A stretch of 6,280 nucleotides of DNA from positions 1-6,280 of the forward strand of contig CAYGLT010000105.1 of NCBI GenBank assembly GCA_964350875.1, given 5' to 3'. A program made the position numbers and the translations under genes. Positions 1-5,522 of the stretch are shown here, in pieces (positions within the stretch are counted from its first letter, which is position 1; each line of letters opens with the position of its first letter). Source of the stretch: JAHBXC01 sp964350875. Its GTDB lineage: Bacteria; Planctomycetota; Phycisphaerae; Phycisphaerales; UBA1924. The notes beneath the pieces are model-generated. The model was not told where the DNA came from. It did not search any database and saw only the letters and a list, made by a program, of their open reading frames with translations.

Positions 1-53
1 AGCGCTCGGGCGGCGTGCCTTCACTTTCCGCCTCCCGGGCGCCGACCTCCGCA

Positions 54-97
54 GCCCCCCGAGCCGTCTTCCGGCGATTCGGGGGGCGTTCTTTTTT
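54..97 (+). terminator. Rho-independent terminator of an unseen upstream transcript
   Basis: Bases 54-62 (GCCCCCCGA) pair perfectly with 79-87 (TCGGGGGGC). Inside this stem a second helix, 63-66 with 72-75 (GCCG/CGGC), closes a TCTTC loop, leaving a three-base bulge at 76-78. The hairpin is followed at once by GTTCTTTTTT ending at 97, a classic U-tract. There is no A-tract on the left side, so it can act only on the + strand. It presumably ends a gene or RNA lying mostly before the window. In bases 1-53 I see no recognisable coding or RNA signature. Confidence 0.8.
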
Positions 98-119
98 ACG
101 AATGTCGCGAACAGATAAT
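91..119 (+). promoter_or_regulatory. Weak sigma70-like promoter candidate for the dockerin gene
   Basis: GATAAT at 114-119 resembles a -10 box. The best -35 candidate at 17-bp spacing is CTTTTT at 91-96, a poor match to TTGACA that lies inside the U-tract of the preceding terminator. Transcription would start near 125 and give a leader of about 90 nt. Within that leader GGGGA (176-180) can pair with TCCCC (191-195) just before the Shine-Dalgarno. This is inference from motif and position only; planctomycete promoter consensus is poorly known. Confidence 0.25.
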
Positions 120-203
120 GACCAGAACCCGGTGATTTTGCCGGTCCCGGTTTTCCCTCTGGCGCGCGACACTAAGGGGAAGAGAACAACTCCCCCTCAT
201 ATT

Positions 204-210
204 GGAAGGA
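204..210 (+). promoter_or_regulatory. Shine-Dalgarno that sets the dockerin gene start
   Basis: GGAAGGA at 204-210 lies six bases before ATG at 217. This favours 217 over the in-frame TTG at 202, which precedes the motif, and over the in-frame ATG at 238, which has no purine-rich stretch at the right distance. Confidence 0.7.
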
Positions 211-216
211 AGCTTC

Positions 217-2106
217 ATGCTTCGCGCACCGAGACTGATGAAACGCGCAACACTCTTTGCGGCAACGGCCTTGGCGCTGGTTGCCTCTCCGGCGATCCCG
301 TGCGGGGGCACGGGCGGCGGTGTTCAGGGCCCGGCGCCGATGCCGCCCTGCATCGCGTCGACGGCGATCTTCAAGCAGAACCAGCGGGCGATCATCGGGC
401 CGTACACCGGCGCGACGATCCCGGTGTGGTTCAGCGCGCAGATCCAGACCTCGAACTGCGCGCCGGTGGCGCGCGTGGAGTTCACCGTCAGTCTGCGTTC
501 GCAGGCGACCGGGCAACTGGTGGCCGCGGGCTCGACGACGCTGAACGGGCCCCCGGTGGGTCCGACCTTCGGCGTGACGGTCGGTGCGCTCCGGCTCGCG
601 CAGCCGGCGATCCCGACGGGGATCTATCTCGTGCAGGGCAGCGCGCGCGTGGTGCTGACGAACGGGCAGTCATTCACCAACGGCGGCGATTCGTGCCTGG
701 CGATCGTTGATCCGTCGCCGACAGATCCCGCGTTGCCGCGCCTGGATGTGGAACTGCTGGACTTCCCCAGCGCGCCGGCGCAGGCGGGGGATCGGATGCT
801 GAACACATACCGGCTGACGAACAACGACCCGGTGCACTCGTACTCGGGCGATTTTATCGTGCGCAGCCGCAGCAGCGCGGGTCTGCCGATGATCGAGTCG
901 CAGGGCGATCCGGGTTCGGAGCCGTTCTTCGTGTACTCGATCGCGGCGCCGGTGCAGGGCGACAACTTCCCGATCGCGTTCGCGTCTGATCTGCCTCCGG
1001 GTCTCTGCCTGCCGCTTCCGCCCAACCCTGCGGACCCGGCGATCCCGGAGATCGTTTCGTCGGTGACGCTCGATCCGGGCGAGTCGATCGAGGTGACGGT
1101 CGTGAGCCGCGGCTGGGGGATGTGCTCGGGCGGTTCTGGGTGTGAGCAGGTCGCGGTGCTCGAGGGCGCCTTCAGCGACGGCACGCAACTCGACGCGTGC
1201 GCAGGCGGCGCGGCGATCATCGATGACACGGTCCCCCCCGCGTACGCGTGCTTCGACGGCGAGTCGGGCGCGGTTGCGCCGGTGTTGCCGATCCCGCCCG
1301 GCGCGCCGGGCATGACCTGGGTCGGTCAGCCGATCCCGGGGAACGAGTTCCTGCTCGATGTGTTCGGGCCGCCGCAACTCCCGATGCTGTTCTGCGATCA
1401 GGAAGTTCCCGCGCAGTTGCGCGTGGTTCCGGTGAGCGAGTTCTGGACGCGGTTTGAGTACACGGCGCAGTTGCCGCAGATCCCCTGCCCCGATCCGGTG
1501 CTTCAGTGGAACATTCCGATCACGATCGTTCCCGGCGTGGACGGGCCGCCCGTGCTGTTCGGGGACGCCGATTTCATGCCGTTCCCGGGCGAGCCGTTCG
1601 GTTTCGAGCAGTTCTTCCCCTTCGGGAAGGGGATGATCCCGATCGACAAGTTGGCGACGCCCGAGCCGATCGACTCGTTCTTCGACATCTTCGTGCAGAT
1701 CGAGGGCGCGATCTTCGACTCGCCCTGCGGCAAGGGCCCTCCGCTCTCACCGGTTTCTATCCCCGTGCAGATTCTCGGGTTAGATCTTGTGAGCCTGTCG
1801 CCCACGCAGGTGGAACTGAACGCGCAGGTGGCCTTGCTGCTGCCCGAATGCCCGCTGGGCCCGCCGCGTTTCGCGACGCTGGGCGTGAACCTGCGTCGGG
1901 GCTTCGCGAGAGGGATTCCTCCCCTGCCCGAGTGCCCGGGCGACACGAACGGGGACAACATCGTCAATTTCACGGATCTGAACACCGTTCTGTCCACTTT
2001 CGGACAGATCGGGTCCGGGTTGGCCGGTGATGTAAACGGCGATGGGATCGTGGATTTCACGGATTTGAACATCGTGCTTTCCAACTTCGGGATGGTTTGC
2101 GCTTAA
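217..2106 (+). CDS. Secreted dockerin-domain protein, planctomycete type
   Basis: This is a 629-aa exported protein of unknown function. Residues 1-26 form a signal peptide: basic Arg3/Arg6/Lys9/Arg10, a hydrophobic Leu/Ala core and a signal peptidase I site after Ser24-Pro25-Ala26. Cys29 follows Pro and does not fit a lipobox. Residues ~30-570 are rich in beta-branched residues, Pro, Gly and scattered Cys, as in stacked extracellular beta domains; I recognise no catalytic motif. The C-terminus (573-629) is a dockerin with two EF-hand-like calcium loops, DTNGDNIVNFTDL from Asp576 and DVNGDGIVDFTDL from Asp605, each followed by a helix ending in FG. Cys573 and Cys628 bracket it and may form a disulfide. 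In cellulosomes dockerins bind cohesins; in Planctomycetota these cysteine-bracketed forms are common on secreted proteins but their partner is unclear. No cohesin is encoded here. The gene sits alone between two terminators. The dockerin assignment is firm; the body is hypothetical. Confidence 0.9.
   Translation: MLRAPRLMKRATLFAATALALVASPAIPCGGTGGGVQGPAPMPPCIASTAIFKQNQRAIIGPYTGATIPVWFSAQIQTSNCAPVARVEFTVSLRSQATGQLVAAGSTTLNGPPVGPTFGVTVGALRLAQPAIPTGIYLVQGSARVVLTNGQSFTNGGDSCLAIVDPSPTDPALPRLDVELLDFPSAPAQAGDRMLNTYRLTNNDPVHSYSGDFIVRSRSSAGLPMIESQGDPGSEPFFVYSIAAPVQGDNFPIAFASDLPPGLCLPLPPNPADPAIPEIVSSVTLDPGESIEVTVVSRGWGMCSGGSGCEQVAVLEGAFSDGTQLDACAGGAAIIDDTVPPAYACFDGESGAVAPVLPIPPGAPGMTWVGQPIPGNEFLLDVFGPPQLPMLFCDQEVPAQLRVVPVSEFWTRFEYTAQLPQIPCPDPVLQWNIPITIVPGVDGPPVLFGDADFMPFPGEPFGFEQFFPFGKGMIPIDKLATPEPIDSFFDIFVQIEGAIFDSPCGKGPPLSPVSIPVQILGLDLVSLSPTQVELNAQVALLLPECPLGPPRFATLGVNLRRGFARGIPPLPECPGDTNGDNIVNFTDLNTVLSTFGQIGSGLAGDVNGDGIVDFTDLNIVLSNFGMVCA
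1933..2103 (+). other. Dockerin domain with two duplicated calcium-binding repeats
   Basis: Residues 573-629 of the protein encoded at 217-2106. The repeats at residues 576-596 and 605-625 align without gaps: D-x-N-G-D-x-I-V-x-F-T-D-L-N-x-V-L-S-x-F-G. Asp1, Asn3, Asp5 and Asp12 of each loop are positioned to bind Ca2+. The eight-residue linker is QIGSGLAG. Both copies are intact, so the domain should fold and bind calcium. Confidence 0.92.
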
Positions 2107-2112
2107 GGAGGT
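2104..2112 (+). promoter_or_regulatory. Perfect anti-SD complement overlapping the dockerin stop
   Basis: TAAGGAGGT is fully complementary to the CCUCC-containing 3' tail usual in bacterial 16S rRNA and starts with the dockerin stop codon TAA. It is the strongest Shine-Dalgarno in the window, yet it does not lie in front of any long gene: the transporter starts more than 150 bases later. ATG at 2114 is only two bases from GGAGG; GTG at 2120 is at the preferred eight-base spacing. Confidence 0.5.
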
Positions 2113-2119
2113 AATGGGC

Positions 2120-2170
2120 GTGCCGCGCACTCACGCCCGATGCCCCGCGACACCACCGCCCGGTCTCTGA
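2120..2170 (+). CDS. Possible proline-rich micro-ORF, 16-18 aa
   Basis: A short frame begins at GTG 2120 (16 codons plus TGA at 2168-2170), or at the in-frame ATG 2114 (18 codons). It reads MGVPRTHARCPATPPPGL from 2114, with five prolines. Support comes only from the very strong Shine-Dalgarno just upstream. GTG 2120 lies in a 7-bp perfect hairpin (2116-2122 with 2132-2138, GGGCGTG/CACGCCC), which could mask it. The frame ends 24 bases before the next terminator hairpin, as a leader peptide might. It may equally be chance, with the SD a relic. Treat as hypothetical. Confidence 0.2.
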   Translation: MPRTHARCPATPPPGL

Positions 2171-2194
2171 TCGGCGCGAGCGAGGCAGCGAACG

Positions 2195-2236
2195 GAGGAG
2201 GCCCGATGCCCACAAGCGTCGGGCCTTCTTGTTTTT
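2195..2236 (+). terminator. Rho-independent terminator after the dockerin gene
   Basis: The core stem pairs 2200-2209 (GGCCCGATGC) with 2216-2225 (GCGTCGGGCC), with a single T-G wobble and a CCACAA loop. It extends outward to 2195/2230 with two further wobbles. The tail TTCTTGTTTTT runs to 2236. It should end the dockerin transcript about 90-130 bases past its stop codon. It also shows that in-frame ATGs at 2140 and 2206 are not the transporter start, since 2206 lies within the hairpin itself. Confidence 0.85.
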
Positions 2237-2259
2237 GCGGATCCTGGCGGCCGCGTGGC

Positions 2260-2272
2260 TACCCTTGCCCGA
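2260..2272 (+). promoter_or_regulatory. TACCCT -10 hexamer placed for a leaderless start
   Basis: TACCCT (2260-2265) fits the TAnnnT -10 pattern, and six bases separate it from ATG 2272, so transcription could begin at the A of the start codon. No Shine-Dalgarno precedes 2272, in contrast to the other + strand genes here. A -35 is not convincing: TTGCGG at 2235-2240 leaves a 19-base spacer. A promoter between the terminator and the transporter is required by the layout; this exact site is inferred. Confidence 0.35.
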
Positions 2273-3645
2273 TGGCCTCGCTCGGCGGAATCTTCAGGTC
2301 GACGCTCGGATCGTTCAGGCCTTCGACGATGCCGCTGATGAGCCGGGACGCGTACCGGTGGGAACTGCTGGGGGCGGGCTTCTTCCCGATGATCCTGCCC
2401 TGCGTCGAAGCGGCGGTGCTGGGGGTGATCGCGCAGAAGGTGTACGGGGCGGCGCCGTGGGTGGTCGCGACGATTACGGCGATCCCGCTGATGGCGAACC
2501 TGACCTCGCTCGCGTGGGCGCGCGCGCTCAGGGGCCGCGACCGCGTGCGCTTCGTGAACACGCTGCAGATGGTGTGCGTGGTGTGCGTGCTGTCGGCGGC
2601 GTTCCTGCCCAAGTCGGACGCGGGTCTGTTCGCGCTGGTCGGGCTGATGGCGGTGACGCGTTGCTGCCTGACGGGCATCATCACCGGTCGGAGCGATGTG
2701 TGGCGCGAGAACTACGCGCGGGGCGTGCGCGCGAGAGTGACGGGCAAACTGACGACGGTCGCCACGCTGGCGGCGAGCGTGACGACGGTGGCCATCGCGC
2801 TCTCGATGCGCGGGTATGTGGGCGGGCCGGACGCGCCGCGCTCGCCTCACCGGTATGTGTTCCTCGGAGCGGCGCTGCTCGCGACGATCGGCGTGTGGTC
2901 GTACTCGCACATCCGGTGGAGGCGCAGGGCGGCGGCGATCAAGGCAGAGCGGAAGGCCGACGAGGGCGCGCCGGGGATCGCGCACGGGGCGCGGCAGATG
3001 ATCGATGTCCTGCGCAACGACCGGGACTACCGGCGGTTCATGATCGCGCAGTTCATTCTGGGCGTGCCGAATCTTGCGGCCCAGCCGGCGTTCCTGGTGG
3101 CGCTCGACGAACGGACGGAGGTGGGCGCGGGCCAGTCGATCGTGCTGGCGCAGGTGCTCCCGTTCCTGATCCCGGTGATCGCGATCCCGATCTGGGCGAG
3201 GATGCTGGACCGCATGCATGTCGTGCGGTTCCGGACCTACCACGCGTGGACCTTCGTGTTCAGCAACGGGCTGCTGGCGCTGGGCTTCCTGACAGGGAGC
3301 ATCCACCTGCTGTACCTGTCGCGGATCGCGCTGGGGTTCGGCAACGGAGGGGCGATGATCGCGTGGAACATCGGGCACCACGACTTCGCGAAGCGCGACC
3401 TGGCGACGATCTACATGGGGGTGCATGTGACGCTGACGGGCGTGCGCGGGGCGTTCGCGCCGTTCGTGGGTACGCTGTTGTACACGGGGGCCGCCGTCAG
3501 CGCGATGGGCCTTGACCTTCGTGTTCCGGCGCTGGGTCCGTGGACCTTCGCGCTGCTGACGGCGATGAGTCTGTTCGCGGTGTTCGTGTTCGTGTGGCTG
3601 GATCGCACGATGAACACGCGCGGGAAACCGGTGAAGGATGCCTGA
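2272..3645 (+). CDS. MFS-type multi-pass membrane transporter
   Basis: A 457-aa inner-membrane protein, close to the usual major facilitator size. Hydrophobic segments support about 12 membrane helices in two halves: roughly 30-54, 60-83, 95-113, 117-138, 160-179 and 194-212, then 256-278, 290-308, 322-341, 344-366, 380-404 and 423-443. Between helices 2 and 3, RALRGRDRVRF (84-94) is the basic loop expected at MFS motif A, though it lacks the canonical GxLaDrxGrr. A charged cytoplasmic linker (215-255, very rich in Arg/Lys) joins the halves. The conserved-looking stretch around WNIGHHDFA (365-373) and GVHVTLTGVRG (383-393) resembles a planctomycete MFS subfamily I recall, but no substrate is known. 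The start at 2272 is chosen because earlier in-frame ATGs lie in the terminator region; ATG 2329 or 2341 also remain possible. It is the first gene of a three-gene cluster and its stop codon abuts the next ATG (TGAATG). Confidence 0.85.
   Translation: MASLGGIFRSTLGSFRPSTMPLMSRDAYRWELLGAGFFPMILPCVEAAVLGVIAQKVYGAAPWVVATITAIPLMANLTSLAWARALRGRDRVRFVNTLQMVCVVCVLSAAFLPKSDAGLFALVGLMAVTRCCLTGIITGRSDVWRENYARGVRARVTGKLTTVATLAASVTTVAIALSMRGYVGGPDAPRSPHRYVFLGAALLATIGVWSYSHIRWRRRAAAIKAERKADEGAPGIAHGARQMIDVLRNDRDYRRFMIAQFILGVPNLAAQPAFLVALDERTEVGAGQSIVLAQVLPFLIPVIAIPIWARMLDRMHVVRFRTYHAWTFVFSNGLLALGFLTGSIHLLYLSRIALGFGNGGAMIAWNIGHHDFAKRDLATIYMGVHVTLTGVRGAFAPFVGTLLYTGAAVSAMGLDLRVPALGPWTFALLTAMSLFAVFVFVWLDRTMNTRGKPVKDA
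3633..3637 (+). promoter_or_regulatory. Shine-Dalgarno of the aldolase gene, inside the transporter gene
   Basis: GAAGG lies in the last codons of the transporter, eight bases before ATG 3646. With the TGAATG junction it supports coupled translation by reinitiation. Confidence 0.6.
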
Positions 3646-4809
3646 ATGACGCGCTCGTTTCGATCGGACAACAACGCGGGGCTGACGGACGACGCGATGG
3701 CCGCGCTCGTCGAGGCGAACGCGGGCCATGTGAAGGGCTACGGCGACGACGCGTGGACGGCGCGCGCGGTCGAGGCGTTCCACGCGCTGTTCGGCGCGCC
3801 GGTGGGAGCGCACTTCGTGGCGACGGGCACAGCGGCGAACTGTTTGGCGCTCGCGTGCCTGACGAAGCCGTGGCAACGCGTGCTGTGCCATTCGCACGCG
3901 CACCTGAACGACGACGAGTCAACCGCGCCGGAGTTCTACACCTCGGCGCGGGTGACGGTGATCGAGCCCGGCGCGGCGGCGGGCGAGCGCGACGAACGGT
4001 TCCCTGCCCCGATCGCGAGCAAACTCACGCCCGGGGATGTCGAGCGTGCGGCGAAGGCGGTGTCGCGCGGCGATGTGCACCAGCCGGCGCCCGGCGCGCT
4101 GACGCTCTCGAACTCGACCGAGTTCGGGGAGGTGTACTCGCCCGACGAACTTCGCGCGCTTTCGGACACTGCGCACAGGTACGGCTTCCGCGTGCATGTG
4201 GACGGCGCCCGGTTCGCGAACGCGGTGGCTTCGGTCTTGCGCGAGCGGGGTGAGAAGGTCGATGACCGCGCGGCGGTGACTCGTGCGGTTCGCGCGTTGA
4301 CCGTGGACGCGGGGATCGACGCGCTCTCGTTCGGGGGAACCAAGAACGGGCTGGCGCTCGGTGAAGCCGTCGTGTTCTTTGACACCGGCGCCGATTCCCC
4401 CTCCCCTAGCCCCTCCCACGAGTGGGAGGGGTACAGAACGGAGTTCGCGTTCCTGCGCAAGCGCGCGGCACACCTCTTGAGCAAGCACCGCTTTGTCGCG
4501 GCGCCGTTCGCGAAGACGCTCGAGTCGGGGTCGTGGATGGTCTCGGCCCACCACGCCAACGAGATGGCGCGGCGGCTGGCCGATGGTCTTCGCGCGATGG
4601 GCGTGCGTGTCCCCTACTCCGTGGACGCGAACGGCGTGTTCGCGCAGATCGCGCCGGAGACGGAACGGGCGCTCATCCACGCGGGGTTCGGTTTCTACAT
4701 GTTCGGCGACCCGGCGTGGCGTGTGGCGCGGTTCATGTGTTCGTTTGACACCACCGAGGGCGATGTTGCATCCCTCCTCGACGCGTTCTCGAAGGCGATG
4801 GCATGCTGA
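3646..4809 (+). CDS. Low-specificity L-threonine aldolase family PLP enzyme
   Basis: A fold-type I PLP lyase expected to cleave L-threonine (or allo-threonine, phenylserine and similar) to glycine and an aldehyde in the cytosol. It has 387 aa against about 340-350 in the family. Family landmarks run in order: SDN near 7-9; YGDD at 32-35; the phosphate-binding TGTAAN at 60-65; a His-rich segment HSHAHLNDDE (82-91), where family members keep the His that stacks on PLP; DGARF with Asp186 (pyridine nitrogen) and Arg189; SFGGTKNG with the Schiff-base Lys233; and ARFMCSFDT near the end, with the substrate-carboxylate Arg. It matches the Pseudomonas-type aldolase better than E. coli LtaE. The extra length comes partly from a longer segment at about 195-222 and partly from SPSPSPSHEWEG (251-262), encoded by a palindromic insertion. 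All key residues are intact, so it is probably active. It starts right after the transporter stop and overlaps the phosphatase by seven bases. Confidence 0.88.
   Translation: MTRSFRSDNNAGLTDDAMAALVEANAGHVKGYGDDAWTARAVEAFHALFGAPVGAHFVATGTAANCLALACLTKPWQRVLCHSHAHLNDDESTAPEFYTSARVTVIEPGAAAGERDERFPAPIASKLTPGDVERAAKAVSRGDVHQPAPGALTLSNSTEFGEVYSPDELRALSDTAHRYGFRVHVDGARFANAVASVLRERGEKVDDRAAVTRAVRALTVDAGIDALSFGGTKNGLALGEAVVFFDTGADSPSPSPSHEWEGYRTEFAFLRKRAAHLLSKHRFVAAPFAKTLESGSWMVSAHHANEMARRLADGLRAMGVRVPYSVDANGVFAQIAPETERALIHAGFGFYMFGDPAWRVARFMCSFDTTEGDVASLLDAFSKAMAC
4396..4440. repeat. In-frame GC-rich palindromic element within the aldolase gene
   Basis: CCCCTCCCAC (4410-4419) and GTGGGAGGGG (4422-4431) form a perfect 10-bp inverted repeat around a two-base GA centre. 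An incomplete copy of the left arm precedes it (CCCCCTCCCC at 4398-4407, then TAG). The tract is translated as a low-complexity SPSPSPSHEWEG with no family counterpart, and removing about 45 bases would restore the usual spacing between VVFFD and the RKRA helix. There is no T-tract on either side, so it is not a terminator. It resembles REP-like or Rickettsia-type palindromic elements that insert in coding sequence. Only one copy is in the window, so its repetitive nature is inferred. The outer boundaries are approximate. Confidence 0.65.
4791..4795 (+). promoter_or_regulatory. Shine-Dalgarno of the HAD gene, inside the aldolase gene
   Basis: GAAGG lies seven bases before ATG 4803, the same motif and nearly the same spacing as at the previous junction. 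It supports 4803 as the start and coupled translation across the ATGCTGA overlap. Confidence 0.55.
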
Positions 4810-5522
4810 TTCTGTTTGATATCGACGCGACGCTCCTGCTCACCCGGCGCGCGGGAATCGAAGCGATTCAACTCGTCGGCCAGGAGTTGTTCGGCGGCGC
4901 GTTCACGACCGACGGCGTGTCCTTCGCGGGCTCGCTCGACCCGGTGATCATGCACGACCTGATCACGCGTCACGGCGGCGAATCGACGCCCGAGTCGATC
5001 GCGGAGTATCGGGCGCGGTACTCGCGTGAACTCGAGCGGCAGATCGCGGGCGATCCGTCGAGGGTGCACGCGTTGCCCGGCGTGCACGACATCGTGCGCG
5101 AACTCACGGCGATGCGCGAGCGGCGCGACATCACGCTCGGGCTGCTCACGGGAAACTTCCCGGAAACGGGCGCGATGAAAGTCGCGGCGGCGGGGCTGGA
5201 CCCGTCTGTGTTCGAGGTGTGCGTGTGGGGCGATGAGTCCCCCCACTCTCCGCCGCTTCGCGAGCACCTCCCGCCGCTGGCGTTCGAGCGGTACCGCACG
5301 CTGCGCAGCGTGGCGCTGGCGCCGGAGCGCGTGACGATCATCGGGGACACGCCTCACGATGTGCGCTGCGCGCTGGTGAACGGCTGCCGCGTGCTGGGCG
5401 TCGGGACGGGCCAGTTCACGGCGAAGGAACTGCTCGACGCGGGCGCGCATCACGCCGTGGACGATCTTTCGGCGACGGACGCGGTGTTGCGCTGGCTGAC
5501 GGACGGCGCGCTCACTCGCTGA
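4803..5522 (+). CDS. HAD-superfamily hydrolase, phosphoglycolate phosphatase-like
   Basis: A 239-aa cytosolic phosphatase of the haloacid dehalogenase superfamily. Motif I is FDIDATL, with nucleophile Asp6 and acid/base Asp8; the usual Gly of DxDGT is Ala9. Motif II is LLTGN with Thr116, the motif III lysine is probably Lys126, and motif IV is GDTPHD with metal-binding Asp182 and Asp186. Residues ~16-95 form a helical C1 cap. This architecture is shared with phosphoglycolate phosphatases and beta-phosphoglucomutases; the sequence does not decide the substrate. The segment after motif III (GDESPHSPPLREHLPPLA, about 142-159) is a little longer than I expect. The full catalytic set is present. 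The gene overlaps the aldolase by seven bases at its start (ATGCTGA) and the convergent glycosylase by 11 bases at its end, so no terminator fits between them. Confidence 0.87.
   Translation: MLILFDIDATLLLTRRAGIEAIQLVGQELFGGAFTTDGVSFAGSLDPVIMHDLITRHGGESTPESIAEYRARYSRELERQIAGDPSRVHALPGVHDIVRELTAMRERRDITLGLLTGNFPETGAMKVAAAGLDPSVFEVCVWGDESPHSPPLREHLPPLAFERYRTLRSVALAPERVTIIGDTPHDVRCALVNGCRVLGVGTGQFTAKELLDAGAHHAVDDLSATDAVLRWLTDGALTR

Noticed and set aside
274..312. Lipoprotein signal at the dockerin protein N-terminus
   Set aside because: Cys29 is preceded by Ala-Ile-Pro, and a Pro at -1 does not fit a lipobox; a signal peptidase I site after Ala26 fits better.
15..710. A 231-codon + strand frame starting at base 15
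   Set aside because: It crosses the terminator at 54-97, then overlaps the signal peptide and body of the dockerin gene out of frame, and its Gly/Arg/Ala-rich translation has no recognisable feature.
2131..3903. A 590-codon open frame on the - strand opposite the transporter gene
   Set aside because: The translation is extremely rich in Arg, His, Pro and Gln with no hydrophobic core or motif. It is the usual shadow frame opposite a high-GC gene, and the + strand reading gives a clear membrane protein.
4398..4431. The palindrome in the aldolase gene as an internal terminator
   Set aside because: The hairpin is strong but neither strand has a T-tract after it, and the coding frame continues with conserved aldolase sequence.
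3919..4680. Long - strand open frames opposite the aldolase gene
   Set aside because: They are Arg-rich shadows of high-GC codon use; the aldolase reading carries all catalytic motifs.
217..5522. Unusually many GATC and CGATCG sites
   Set aside because: They arise from ATC isoleucine and GAT aspartate codons next to G- or C-ending codons in a GC-rich genome and show no clustering outside coding regions.
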